From Shewanella sp. OMA3-2 (GTDB lineage Bacteria > Pseudomonadota > Gammaproteobacteria > Enterobacterales > Shewanellaceae): DNA of 64,000 nucleotides. The stretch lies in contig NZ_CP090974.1 in assembly GCF_021513195.1 (NCBI RefSeq), positions 2,182,001 to 2,246,000 on the forward strand, in the 5' to 3' direction. Below are positions 1-9,393 of the stretch, in pieces. The notes beneath the pieces are model-generated. The model was not told the origin of the DNA. It searched no databases and worked only from the letters and a program-made list of their open reading frames with translations. The translations under genes and the position numbers were made by a program. Positions within the stretch are counted from its first letter, which is position 1, and every line of letters starts with the position of its first letter.

Positions 1-877
1 AGATAATGGAGTGGCGGGCTTTGATGCTCACACGCTTTTAAATCAATCTAGTCAAAAAAAATCACTCTTTTCAGGTATCAATGCAGACTTACAGGACCAT
101 TTTCAACCGCCTGGAGCGAGCATACCGGAAGAGTGGGATAAAGACTTTTTTGGAGCGTCAGATTCACATGTTACTGACACGCCAGAGAGACAAACTCAAC
201 CACAACCACAACAAGTGAAAGAGTCTGCTTATGCAGCCGTGTCTGACGTATCACCTACTCAGTCCTCGCAGAGTCATACCACTCAACCGTCTCAACAGGT
301 TACCTCTTTGACTCAAGCTTTTTTTAAAGGGCTGGGTGTTGATGAGCAAGATTATGCCAAAGTTTTGAATGAAGCATTGATGTTGGAGTTAGGCCAAAGC
401 ATGCACTTAATGTTAACTGGTTTAATGGATTCATTACGTCAACGCTCTCAATTAAAAATGGAGTTTCGAATTAATCACACTACTTTTCAGCAAAGAGAGA
501 ATAATCCGTTGAAGTTTTCGGCCAACATTGAGGATGTTTTTCAAAATTTATTTCTTAGAAAAAGTGCGAGTTTTTTGTCTTCACAACAAGCAATTGTAGA
601 AGCATTTAATGATGCTAGAAAGCACGATATAGCACTGACATCGGGGACTATAGGGGCACTCCAAGGGTTATTAAACCAATTAGCTCCAGAGCTTATTGAG
701 CAAAAAAGTCAAAGTCAGTCTTTTGCAGACATGTTACCTGGACAGAAGCAAAGTAGGCAGTGGAAAGTATATAAAAGCCTGCATCAAGATTTGAAGAATG
801 AATTCATGCAAGACAAACCAGCTGCATTGTCAGATGATTTTGTTAAAGCCTATGACAGTAAACTTAAGTTATTATAA
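1..877 (+). CDS. tagH: T6SS FHA-domain protein TagH/Fha, C-terminal part (runs off left edge)
   Basis: The frame is open from base 2 with no stop, so the gene begins upstream; the GTG at 11 is not a convincing start. The visible 291 residues have a Gln/Pro/Ser/Thr-rich linker (about residues 55-100) and then a helical C-terminal domain (ALMLELGQSMHLMLTGLMDS onward) typical of T6SS-associated FHA proteins. The FHA fold itself, which binds phosphothreonine, would lie outside the window. In characterised systems this protein is phosphorylated by PpkA and dephosphorylated by PppA to switch on assembly; a pppA gene lies at 8344. It sits 18 bp before tssJ. Identification is by domain resemblance and context. 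Confidence 0.85.
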   Translation, partial: DNGVAGFDAHTLLNQSSQKKSLFSGINADLQDHFQPPGASIPEEWDKDFFGASDSHVTDTPERQTQPQPQQVKESAYAAVSDVSPTQSSQSHTTQPSQQVTSLTQAFFKGLGVDEQDYAKVLNEALMLELGQSMHLMLTGLMDSLRQRSQLKMEFRINHTTFQQRENNPLKFSANIEDVFQNLFLRKSASFLSSQQAIVEAFNDARKHDIALTSGTIGALQGLLNQLAPELIEQKSQSQSFADMLPGQKQSRQWKVYKSLHQDLKNEFMQDKPAALSDDFVKAYDSKLKLL

Positions 878-895
878 ATAGTTGGAGACGACTCA

Positions 896-1366
896 ATGAA
901 CCTTAAATCAAGTATTTATCAAATTTTTATCGTTAGCTTGTTACTTGTTAATTCCGGCTGTAAAACCATCAATGCTGTAGTGCCAGCCTCTACGGATATT
1001 ACTTTTCAAGCCAGTGCAGATATTAATCCTGACATTAACCTACGCCCGTCGCCTGTGGTGGTAAAAATATTTGAGTTATCTTCTAGAACAATCTTTGATA
1101 CTCAAGATTTTTTCACTTTATACGAAAATGCAGAATCAGTGCTGGGACCCGACTTGATCCGCAAAGATGAATTGGAATTACAGCCTTCAGAAATCAGAGA
1201 ATACCCAATGAGTTTAGGTCATAACACCCGCTATGTTGGTGTGATTGTCGCTTATCGAGATATTGATTCCTCTCGGTGGCGATCAGTTGTTGCAGTCGAT
1301 CCGACTGGATATGATGACGTAACCATTAATATTGAGCAAATAGCTGTATATAGCCAAGAAGATTAG
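896..1366 (+). CDS. tssJ: T6SS outer-membrane lipoprotein TssJ (SciN/VasD)
   Basis: A 156-aa protein with a lipoprotein signal: a short basic N-terminus, a hydrophobic stretch at residues 8-18 and lipobox VNSG before Cys22. The mature part is a small beta-rich domain with the TssJ pattern (RPSPVVVKIFELSS, then a DFFTLYENAESVLG loop). TssJ anchors the TssJLM membrane complex in the outer membrane and binds the periplasmic end of TssM. The start at 896 is preceded by a GGAGACG ribosome site. The flanking tagH and tssK genes support the call. Confidence 0.92.
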   Translation: MNLKSSIYQIFIVSLLLVNSGCKTINAVVPASTDITFQASADINPDINLRPSPVVVKIFELSSRTIFDTQDFFTLYENAESVLGPDLIRKDELELQPSEIREYPMSLGHNTRYVGVIVAYRDIDSSRWRSVVAVDPTGYDDVTINIEQIAVYSQED

Positions 1367-1429
1367 TCACTTAAGCCAAGTGTGTTCAAAGATAGAATAT
1401 CACTAATAGACGTTAAGAATAGGGAAGTT

Positions 1430-2758
1430 ATGAGCGATTTTAGCCCAATAGCATGGACAGAAGGGATGTTTTTGCGCCCTCAGCATATGCAGCAACAAGA
1501 GCGTTTTTTACAATATCAACAAACACGTGTTGTTAATAAATTAAATCCATTTGCTTGGGGCGTGACAAATGTAGACATTAACTACAGTTTGTTGCCTTTA
1601 GGGCAATTTGGCTTAGACCGTATTGAATGTATGTTTCAAGATCATTCGTTAGCGCTTATGCCTGAGCAAAGCCCATTGCCTAAAGTGATTACTGTGCCAG
1701 CGGGCACTCTAGATCAACTGATTTACATTGTGCTACCTGTCACGAAAAGCAACGGCTTAAATATCTCATCTATTGAGCAGAATCAAATCACCCGTTATGT
1801 TTTTGACGATCATAATATTGTTGATACTAGCGTGGGTTCAGATGCGATGGAAGTATTGCAAGTAGCAAAGCTCGATTGCAGACTTAAATTACAAAATGAA
1901 GACCGCTCAGGATACGTGTCTATTGCCATTGCCAGAGTGATTGACGTATCAGATGAAGGTGTTGTTAGACTCGATAAGAAGTTTATTCCAGCCTGTACAG
2001 GCATTGAGCATATTAAAGCGTTACAGAATATTAATTCTGAAGTGAACGGCATGATCCATCAGCGTGCCGATGCAATAGCGGCTAGATTAAACCAATCTCA
2101 AGGGTCATCAAGTTCGATAGCTGACTTTTTAATGCTGCAACTGTTAAATCGGTACCAACCTATTTTTGAGCATTATTCTGTTGCTAGTCATATTCATCCC
2201 GAAAAATTATTTTGTACATTAATTGCTTTTGCTGGTGAGTTAGCGACCTTTAGTAGCGCAGATAAACGTCCGCCAAAATTTCCAATATATCAACATGATA
2301 ATTTAACTTATGTCTTTAGTAATACCATGGTGATTGTCAATCATGGATTAAGCAGTGTATTGGAGCAAAGTGCGACAGAATTGAGTTTAGAAAAGACTAA
2401 ATTTGGTGTTTATTTCTCGACGATTGCGGATAAAAGTATGTTGGATAATTCGGAGTTCATTTTGGCCGTTAAAGCTAATGTGCCAAATGATGAGTTACGT
2501 CAGCGTTTACCGTCACAGATTAAAATTGGCTCGGTAGAGAGTATTCGCGAATTAGTTAATAACCAGCTTCCAGGGATCGGAATTACTAATCTTCCAGTGG
2601 CGCCAAGGCAAGTCCCTTACCATGCCGGTTATCATTATTTCCAGCTTGATAAAAATAATAGCCACTGGATAAAACTCAAATCAAGTGGTGGTGTAGCCAT
2701 GCATATTTCAGGTGCTTATCCTGATTTACAAATTGAGCTATGGGCTGTCAGCTTATAA
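1430..2758 (+). CDS. tssK: T6SS baseplate protein TssK
   Basis: A 442-aa TssK (VasE/ImpJ) protein. The N-terminus has the family signature IAWTEGMFLRPQHMQQQ. TssK links the TssEFG wedge of the baseplate to the TssL/TssM membrane complex on the cytoplasmic side. I choose ATG 1430 because AGGGA lies 4 bases upstream and the family motif begins about 6 residues later. A GTG at 1382 would add 16 unconserved residues. The gene sits between tssJ and tssL, as usual. The length is normal for the family. Confidence 0.93.
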   Translation: MSDFSPIAWTEGMFLRPQHMQQQERFLQYQQTRVVNKLNPFAWGVTNVDINYSLLPLGQFGLDRIECMFQDHSLALMPEQSPLPKVITVPAGTLDQLIYIVLPVTKSNGLNISSIEQNQITRYVFDDHNIVDTSVGSDAMEVLQVAKLDCRLKLQNEDRSGYVSIAIARVIDVSDEGVVRLDKKFIPACTGIEHIKALQNINSEVNGMIHQRADAIAARLNQSQGSSSSIADFLMLQLLNRYQPIFEHYSVASHIHPEKLFCTLIAFAGELATFSSADKRPPKFPIYQHDNLTYVFSNTMVIVNHGLSSVLEQSATELSLEKTKFGVYFSTIADKSMLDNSEFILAVKANVPNDELRQRLPSQIKIGSVESIRELVNNQLPGIGITNLPVAPRQVPYHAGYHYFQLDKNNSHWIKLKSSGGVAMHISGAYPDLQIELWAVSL

Positions 2759-2785
2759 CAAACACAATATAAAAGGACCTTAGTT

Positions 2786-4072
2786 GTGAATGATAAAACG
2801 ATTGTTAAGCCTCGACCTGGGAAAGGGGCGGGGCTGGCAAGCAGTAAACCTAAAATTGATGATGATAATCAAAAAACCTTAATCCAAGAACAAAGGTTTG
2901 AAAATCGAAGCCAGCGGGCTGTGCTCAGTCTGGCTCAAAATCCAATTGTTGATTTTGCTGGTACGCTGCTGTCTATTTGTACTCAATTAAAAGCCAGCAC
3001 CCAACATGATGATGTTGATACTTTGCGAGTGCACTGTGTTGAGTTAATTAAAAATTATGAACAACAGCTGCGTAATGCCGACGTGGCCTCAGACGACATC
3101 AAATCTGCTCGCTATTGTATCTGTTGCTTTATCGATGAAGTGGTCCTGAATACTCCTTGGGGTGAGCAAAGTTATTGGGCGTCAGAGAGTTTGTTGTCTA
3201 CGTTTCATAATGAAACATTAGGTGGGGAGTATTTCTATACCCTGTTAGATGCTTCATTGGTGAACTCAAATGAAAAGTCCAATTTACTTGAGTTGATGTA
3301 TCTATGTCTGACTCTGGGTTTTGTTGGCAAAATGCGCGTTGAACCTCAAGGTGGTCAAAAATTAGAAGCATTGCGCGACCGCATATACTTAGCTATTCAG
3401 TCAACAAAAGATGAAGTTCACCGTGAACTGTCTCCCAGTTGGCGACAAAATATAGCCTCTCATCTTACTTTCCAACATCCTTTCCCATTATGGGTTATAG
3501 GGGCGTTATTTGGCGTGTTGTTATTGTTTATTTACATGGGATTCAGTTACAGCATTAATGAATATTCTTCACAAGCATACAAACAACTGACGTCAGTTGT
3601 GCCTTGGCAACAAGCAGAGGAAGAACAGCAAATAAGTCGTGATGAAGCTCTCTTACTACAGCAACTATTACAAACTGAGATCACCAAGCACATACTTGAA
3701 GTTGAGCAATTAAATGACCGGGTACGCATTCGAATCGGTGCCGGTGAGTTGTTCTCTTCTGGTAATACTCAGCCTCGTTCAGATTTTGAAGCGATTTTAG
3801 CCAAAATAGCGCGCACGCTTGAAAGTACCTCAGGTAAAATTTTAATTACCGGACACACAGATGATGAAGCGATTTTTACTTCCAAATATCCTTCAAATTG
3901 GCACTTGTCACTTGCTAGAGCAACTTCTATCGGCGATGTACTTGCTCGAAGTGCATCATTGCGTGGTCGTATTTGGCCTGAAGGGCGAGGAGAGTCGGAA
4001 CCTCGAGTCGCTAACGATAGTGATTTGAATCGCGCTCTGAATAGACGTATCGAAATAGATTTATTGTTCTAG
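2786..4072 (+). CDS. tssL: T6SS inner-membrane protein TssL (DotU) with OmpA-like C-terminus
   Basis: A 428-aa protein starting at GTG 2786 behind an AAAAGGACC ribosome site. Residues about 45-210 form the cytoplasmic DotU domain. One membrane segment follows (PLWVIGALFGVLLLFIYMGF, about 233-253). The periplasmic C-terminus carries an OmpA/MotB peptidoglycan-binding domain, with motifs ILITGHTDDEA, SNWHLSLARA and NRRIEIDLLF. It is therefore an extended TssL able to hold the cell wall directly. It acts with TssM and TssJ in the trans-envelope complex. Confidence 0.93.
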   Translation: MNDKTIVKPRPGKGAGLASSKPKIDDDNQKTLIQEQRFENRSQRAVLSLAQNPIVDFAGTLLSICTQLKASTQHDDVDTLRVHCVELIKNYEQQLRNADVASDDIKSARYCICCFIDEVVLNTPWGEQSYWASESLLSTFHNETLGGEYFYTLLDASLVNSNEKSNLLELMYLCLTLGFVGKMRVEPQGGQKLEALRDRIYLAIQSTKDEVHRELSPSWRQNIASHLTFQHPFPLWVIGALFGVLLLFIYMGFSYSINEYSSQAYKQLTSVVPWQQAEEEQQISRDEALLLQQLLQTEITKHILEVEQLNDRVRIRIGAGELFSSGNTQPRSDFEAILAKIARTLESTSGKILITGHTDDEAIFTSKYPSNWHLSLARATSIGDVLARSASLRGRIWPEGRGESEPRVANDSDLNRALNRRIEIDLLF

Positions 4073-4094
4073 CATTACACAAAGGAATGTATTG

Positions 4095-7000
4095 ATGTCT
4101 TTAAAATCAATTGGCAAAAGGATTGTCGATGTACTCAAGTCCAAATGGGTTATCACAATTATTGGCTTTACATGTTTAGCATTATTAATCTGGTTTGGTG
4201 GCCCATTAGTCGCCATAGCAGGATATGAACCTTTAGCATCTGCAGCAGTGAGGGTCATCGTCTTGCTGGTTATTATTATTATTTGGGGGATTTTACATTT
4301 TTCACAACAAATTAATAGTAAGAAACAAAGTGAGAAAATGGTTGATAACCTTATTAATGGTGACGAAGGCAGTGCGGTAACTGGGGATGATTTAGTTAAA
4401 AGCGAAATTGCAGTGTTACAGAATAAAATGACCCAAGCGTTAGATATTTTAAAGCACACTAAATTAACTAAAAACAAAAGTATCTATGAACTACCTTGGT
4501 ACATCATGATTGGTCCGCCAGGTAGTGGAAAAACCACCGCAATCCAACACTCTGGTTTGGAATATCCTCTAAAAGATAAAATGGGGATAGATATGATTGA
4601 GGGTGTCGGCGGAACCCGCCATTGCGACTGGTGGTTCACTAATAAAGCGGTATTAATAGATACAGCGGGCCGGTATACCACGCAAGATAGTCATATCAAG
4701 CAAGACTCTCGTGCTTGGCAAGGTTTTCTGGGATTACTCAAAAAGTATCGTCCTATTCGCCCTATTAATGGGGTGATTATTAGCATGGGAATGTCAGATT
4801 TATTAAATCAAACAAAAACCGAGAGAAATCTACACGCTAGAGCGATTAAGCAGCGATTACAAGAGCTACAAAACCAATTAGGTATGACTTTTCCGGTTTA
4901 TGTTCTGTTGTCTAAATCAGATTTAGTGGCAGGTTTTAATGAATTTTTTGATGACTTAACTAAAGATGAATGTGAGCAAATATGGGGGGTAACATTTCCA
5001 TTAAATGTCGATGATGGCAGCGATGTTGTGAGTACTTTTAATAAAGAGTTTCATCACCTTTTATTAAATTTAAATGCCAGACTAAATAGTCGTCTAAGAC
5101 ATGAACGAGATTTAGATCGTAGAGCGGCAATTTATGAGTTTCCAAAACAGTTAAGATTATTACAAAGTTCAGCAGATGATTTTTTGAAAGAAATATTCGC
5201 ACCTAACGCATATGAAGAGGCGCCATTATTACGGGGAGTGTACTTAACCAGCGCGACGCAAGAAGGGACTCCGATAGATCATTTATCAACCCATTTATCC
5301 AGTGGCATAAAAAGTAGAACCAAAGCGAATACTGGCCATAAGGTACGCAGTTATTTTATAAAGCGTTTACTTGAAGATGTTATTTTTCCAGAGAAAAACT
5401 TAGCCTCAACCAATAGAAAACACGTCAAGCATAACAAGCTGTTACGTAAAATCTCTGTGGGTATAGCAGCCTCTGTAACCTTGTTGTCAAGTTATCTTTG
5501 GTGGCAAAGTTATGACTGGAATAGGCAACTTATTGATAATACTTATGCTGATTTAGCTAAATATGAAGCAATTACAAATGGCGGTTTATCGTCAAAAGCA
5601 GACATAGTGACCTTAACAAAAGGTTTAACTGTGATTCGAAATTTGCCAGTCGGTTTTGGAACCGAAAAATCGGATGATGCGCAAACATTTGGCCTTTATC
5701 AAGGAGACAAGCTAAAGCAACCTGCGACAGCGGCATATATTAGAGCGTTAGAAACTCATTTAAGGCCATTTATGCTTGCGGTTCTCAGTGAGGAAATGGA
5801 CGCTAATGGTGGTCATTTAAACTATCTTTATGAGACATTAAAAACTTACTTAATGTTATATCAATCAGAGTACTACAAAGAGGACAATATTAAAGTTTGG
5901 TTCTCTGCTTATATTGACCGCAACATTACAGGCAGTATTAATATTGACGTACGTCAACAGCTCAATACTCATATAGAAACTCTATTAAATTTAGGTATCC
6001 GCGGCAAAAAATATGATGAGATGGTCGTAGATAGCGCTCGGGCAAATTTGACTATGTTGCCATTAGTTGAACGCGCATATCAGCGATTAAAAAGTGACTT
6101 TTCCCAAAGCAGCATTCCCGATTTTAAGCTGGTTGATATTTTAAGTTTAGATAGCTTAGATGGCTTGGTTTTTACCAGCGGACGCCCATTTAATCAAGGT
6201 ATTCCTGGCTTATATACCTTTAATGGCTTTCACGGTATTTTCAATATTGAGAAAAACAAAATCATCAAAAATTTAACCGCAGACAGCTGGGTTTATGGTG
6301 ATGACTTAGCTGATTTAGATGAACAAGCCCGTAAGCGTTTAACTGCAGATTTAGAGACGAAATATATTCGCGATTATATTTTCTACTGGGAAGATTTATT
6401 GAGTGATGTTGCAATCAGACCATATTCGACTCTTGAAGAGGCTGAACGCGTTACTGCCGCGTTAGCGAGCCCAGATCAACCGATAAAAACCATTTTGGCA
6501 GCAGTGCAAAAAAATGTTGAATTAACTAAGTTACCGATGGAGTCGAATAATTTAAAAGCAGCTGGCGAAGTCGTCAGCAACATATCAGATGTCGCATTTA
6601 GGTCTAAAAAGGCACAATTAAATCGTCTTTTACCTGATACTGCAATTGAACTTAATATGGATTTACCGGGTAAAGAAGTTGAGGTTGCATTTGCTGAGAT
6701 TTTAAAAATTAATCTATCCGAAATAGATCAAGTTCAAACAACTCTTAGGGCATTAAATAGAAATTATAATAAGTTATTACTTCAGTCTGAAGGCCGCGGT
6801 AGTGTAATGAATCAAGCGGTCGAAGAAAGCTTTGCCCAAATGGGCTCTAATTTATCCGAACAACTTATTGATTTACCTTATCCGGTAAAAGGTTGGTTGG
6901 GCGATGTTGCTTATCAAACTCGTTCATTTGCAAAATCGAATCAAAGCCAGCGATTTAATGGCATCTGGCGATCACAAGTATTTGCTGAGTTTGAACGGGC

Positions 7001-7640
7001 TATTGCTGGTCGATACCCGTTTAATCGTCGTGCGACAGAAGATGTTAGGCTGAAAGATTTTAGTAAGTTTTTTGGTTACGGCGGCACCTTAGATAAGTTT
7101 TGGGATCAATACTTAGCCATGCATGTTGATACAAGTAAAAAGCCTTGGCGCTTTAAACGTAATATTGGTATTCGCAATGATGTGTTAACCATGTATCAAC
7201 GGGCAGAGGTTATCAAAGAAGCCTTTTTTGAACCGGGCACTAATCATCCTAGAATCAATTTTTCATTAGAGCCACAGCTATTAGATAGCAGTGTGAGTTT
7301 ATTTTTATTAGAAATGGACTCTCAACAGCTTAAGTATCGTCATGGTCCAACAAGAAAAGAAATGTTTGTTTGGCCTGGCCCTGGTGCTAATAATGAAACT
7401 CGGATTGCTTTTTCTCCACCTAATGGCGGCCGTTCAATCAATATGAAATATGAAGGTGAATGGTCATTTTTCAAACTGCTTGATGAGTTAAGTAATAAAC
7501 GTCCTCAAACCAAAAAAGATGGCAAGTTACAGATTAATTTGAGTGGCTATAACGCTGAGCTGACGCTTAGGGCTAATAGTGTTAACAATCCATTTTGGAT
7601 GGCAAATATGGAGAAGTTTACATGTCCGGCGAACCTTTAA
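4095..7640 (+). CDS. tssM: T6SS membrane-complex NTPase TssM (IcmF/VasK)
   Basis: A 1181-aa IcmF-family protein. Two membrane segments lie near residues 17-42 and 52-69 and a third near 455-475. Between them is a cytoplasmic NTPase-like domain with Walker A GPPGSGKTT at about residues 140-148 and a later DTAGRY. The long periplasmic domain binds TssJ. ATG 4095 is preferred to the TTG three bases earlier because AAAGGA lies at 4081-4086, with good spacing. The 3' end overlaps tagF by 19 bp. Length is normal and no disruption is seen. Confidence 0.94.
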   Translation: MSLKSIGKRIVDVLKSKWVITIIGFTCLALLIWFGGPLVAIAGYEPLASAAVRVIVLLVIIIIWGILHFSQQINSKKQSEKMVDNLINGDEGSAVTGDDLVKSEIAVLQNKMTQALDILKHTKLTKNKSIYELPWYIMIGPPGSGKTTAIQHSGLEYPLKDKMGIDMIEGVGGTRHCDWWFTNKAVLIDTAGRYTTQDSHIKQDSRAWQGFLGLLKKYRPIRPINGVIISMGMSDLLNQTKTERNLHARAIKQRLQELQNQLGMTFPVYVLLSKSDLVAGFNEFFDDLTKDECEQIWGVTFPLNVDDGSDVVSTFNKEFHHLLLNLNARLNSRLRHERDLDRRAAIYEFPKQLRLLQSSADDFLKEIFAPNAYEEAPLLRGVYLTSATQEGTPIDHLSTHLSSGIKSRTKANTGHKVRSYFIKRLLEDVIFPEKNLASTNRKHVKHNKLLRKISVGIAASVTLLSSYLWWQSYDWNRQLIDNTYADLAKYEAITNGGLSSKADIVTLTKGLTVIRNLPVGFGTEKSDDAQTFGLYQGDKLKQPATAAYIRALETHLRPFMLAVLSEEMDANGGHLNYLYETLKTYLMLYQSEYYKEDNIKVWFSAYIDRNITGSINIDVRQQLNTHIETLLNLGIRGKKYDEMVVDSARANLTMLPLVERAYQRLKSDFSQSSIPDFKLVDILSLDSLDGLVFTSGRPFNQGIPGLYTFNGFHGIFNIEKNKIIKNLTADSWVYGDDLADLDEQARKRLTADLETKYIRDYIFYWEDLLSDVAIRPYSTLEEAERVTAALASPDQPIKTILAAVQKNVELTKLPMESNNLKAAGEVVSNISDVAFRSKKAQLNRLLPDTAIELNMDLPGKEVEVAFAEILKINLSEIDQVQTTLRALNRNYNKLLLQSEGRGSVMNQAVEESFAQMGSNLSEQLIDLPYPVKGWLGDVAYQTRSFAKSNQSQRFNGIWRSQVFAEFERAIAGRYPFNRRATEDVRLKDFSKFFGYGGTLDKFWDQYLAMHVDTSKKPWRFKRNIGIRNDVLTMYQRAEVIKEAFFEPGTNHPRINFSLEPQLLDSSVSLFLLEMDSQQLKYRHGPTRKEMFVWPGPGANNETRIAFSPPNGGRSINMKYEGEWSFFKLLDELSNKRPQTKKDGKLQINLSGYNAELTLRANSVNNPFWMANMEKFTCPANL

Positions 7641-8353
7641 AACATATAGGTTATTGTGGCAAAGTCCCCACAAGAGGCGACTTTATTCAGCAAGGATTAA
7701 ATAAAGATTTCTTTAAAAATTGGAATGATTGGCTTCGGGCCGTTATCGCTGTTAGTAAAGAACAGGCAGGGGATGATTGGTTAGAATATTACTTAACCAG
7801 TCCAATTTGGCACTTTTCTCTTTCTGCTGGGGTGTGCTGTGATCAAGCTGTTGTAGGGACGGTTATTCCCAGTGTAGATCAAGTTGGCAGGCACTATCCA
7901 TTTACCTTGGCGGGGCTCCATACTCAATCTGCATTAAGGGGATGGCGTGACAATACTTGCTCGACAGCGTTTGAACAAAACATATTAGCTGTTCTTGAAG
8001 ATGACATCGCAATGGATGAGTGGTTTAACGTCCTAGCCCAAAGTAAGTTTACTGTTGGTATAGACAAATGTCGTTTTTTTGAAAACGAATCAATGGATCA
8101 AACTAAAAAAGCCTGGGTTTTCCAAGGGGCAAATAACCTAGATTTACTGTCGCTACTTGATCTGCAATATACACGACGATTTAAGCGATACAGTATTTGG
8201 TGGACAGAAGGTTCAGAAGAAGTTGAATCCTGCGTGATTGTGACCGAGGGATTACCCCCCGTGAGTCAATTTATATCAATGCTTAATGGTCAATGGATAC
8301 AACGTGATTGGAATACCGCTCAGATAATCAAGGAAGAAAGCACGTGCACTTAA
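7622..8353 (+). CDS. tagF: T6SS post-translational regulator TagF
   Basis: A 243-aa protein with the TagF N-terminal pattern GYCGKVPTRGDFIQQGL and a following FFKNWNDWL. TagF is known in Pseudomonas and others as a negative regulator that blocks T6SS assembly by binding the FHA protein, opposing the threonine-phosphorylation pathway. The start is ATG 7622, inside the tssM 3' end, with GGAG at 7610-7613. The stop overlaps the pppA start, so tssM, tagF and pppA are probably translationally coupled. The pairing with tagH and pppA fits a phosphorylation-controlled system. Confidence 0.9.
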   Translation: MSGEPLKHIGYCGKVPTRGDFIQQGLNKDFFKNWNDWLRAVIAVSKEQAGDDWLEYYLTSPIWHFSLSAGVCCDQAVVGTVIPSVDQVGRHYPFTLAGLHTQSALRGWRDNTCSTAFEQNILAVLEDDIAMDEWFNVLAQSKFTVGIDKCRFFENESMDQTKKAWVFQGANNLDLLSLLDLQYTRRFKRYSIWWTEGSEEVESCVIVTEGLPPVSQFISMLNGQWIQRDWNTAQIIKEESTCT

Positions 8354-9111
8354 GTCATGCATTAACCCATAGGGGTACCGTAAGGGAAATAAATGAAGAT
8401 GCTTTTTTAGAATTACCTCACTTAGGCGTTTGGGTTGTTGCTGATGGTATGGGGGGACATGCTGCCGGTGATGTGGCGAGCCAATTAGTGATTGATGGTA
8501 TTCAAAAATCACTGGAGTGCTTAACGCCTGATGAAATCACCATTAGCATTTTAAAGTCTTCTTTGCAAAACAGTAATCGATTGCTCCAACAGATGAGCCA
8601 ATCTGATTTTGATGGCAAGGTCGCAGGAAGTACCGTGGTTGTTTTGTGGTTATATGCAGAGCAATATCATTTATTTTGGGTTGGTGATAGTCGAATATAT
8701 CGCTCAAGAGATGAGTGTTTAGTTCAGCTCACTAAAGATCATAGTCAAGTGAATGATATGGTCGATGAAGGGATTCTTGCGCCAGAAGATGCAGAATCGC
8801 ATCCTTTAGCAAACGTTATTACCCGTGCTGTAGGCGTTGATCAAGATTTAGATATTGACTATCAGGTCGGAACCTTAAAAGAAGGAGATATTTTTCTTTT
8901 ATGCAGTGATGGCCTCAACAAAGAGTTAAGTGATATAGAAATAGAGCGCACTATTAAAGCAGGAAATATCATAGATTCAGGTTTAGCGTTACTACATTCA
9001 TCATTAGTACGTAATGCTAGAGATAACGTGACCTGTATTTTGGTTAAGAATACCCAAGTGATAGCAGATAAGACAGAAGAGTGTGATAAAACCATTCCCG
9101 TTTTTATATAA
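8344..9111 (+). CDS. pppA: PP2C-type Ser/Thr phosphatase PppA
   Basis: A 255-aa PP2C/PPM phosphatase. Metal-binding motifs are visible: INEDA (about 16-20), VADGMGGHAAGD (about 32-43), GDSRIYR, CSDGLN and RDNVTC. PppA removes phosphate from the T6SS FHA protein and opposes the PpkA kinase, which is not in this window and presumably lies upstream. The start is inferred as GTG 8344 from AGGAAG at 8331-8336; it overlaps the tagF stop. An upstream TTG at 8308 has no support. This is the last gene of the first T6SS block. Confidence 0.9.
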   Translation: MHLSHALTHRGTVREINEDAFLELPHLGVWVVADGMGGHAAGDVASQLVIDGIQKSLECLTPDEITISILKSSLQNSNRLLQQMSQSDFDGKVAGSTVVVLWLYAEQYHLFWVGDSRIYRSRDECLVQLTKDHSQVNDMVDEGILAPEDAESHPLANVITRAVGVDQDLDIDYQVGTLKEGDIFLLCSDGLNKELSDIEIERTIKAGNIIDSGLALLHSSLVRNARDNVTCILVKNTQVIADKTEECDKTIPVFI

Positions 9112-9393
9112 CATAAGTTATTTATATTTTTTTTGAGTATGACTTGTGTTGATATAAATGTTTAGTTTAGTATGTCGTTTACCTTATTATTATCGATAAC
9201 ACTAAGCTATTAGTGATGTAATATAGGTAAATATAATTACTTTTGATGTATTTTTATTTTATGTTTAGTGTATGTTGATATAAATATAATTAATAAGGAT
9301 TATATTTATATGAAATACATTAAAAAGTATTACTGTGTTTTCTTATTTATTATTTTAGAATCAAAGTTTGTTAAATTCAGGGATTGAATTCAG
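9112..9393 (+). other. AT-rich gap between T6SS blocks, with a 13-bp direct repeat
   Basis: This stretch separates pppA from tssA and is very AT-rich. The 13-mer TGTTGATATAAAT occurs twice, at 9147-9159 and 9273-9285. The first copy is followed, and the second preceded, by a similar TGTTTAGT sequence. A TATAAT hexamer lies at 9285-9290, but I see no good -35. The layout suggests a promoter and regulatory region for the tssA-tssH operon. This is inference. Confidence 0.4.
9310..9387 (+). CDS. Possible 25-residue leader peptide or small membrane protein
   Basis: ATG 9310 opens a 25-codon frame ending in TGA 9385-9387. An AAGGA ribosome site lies at 9295-9299. The peptide has a basic start (MKYIKKYY) and then a hydrophobic run (CVFLFIILE). 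It ends 6 bp before the tssA start. It could be a leader peptide, a small membrane protein or chance. No family is recognised. Confidence 0.25.
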   Translation: MKYIKKYYCVFLFIILESKFVKFRD

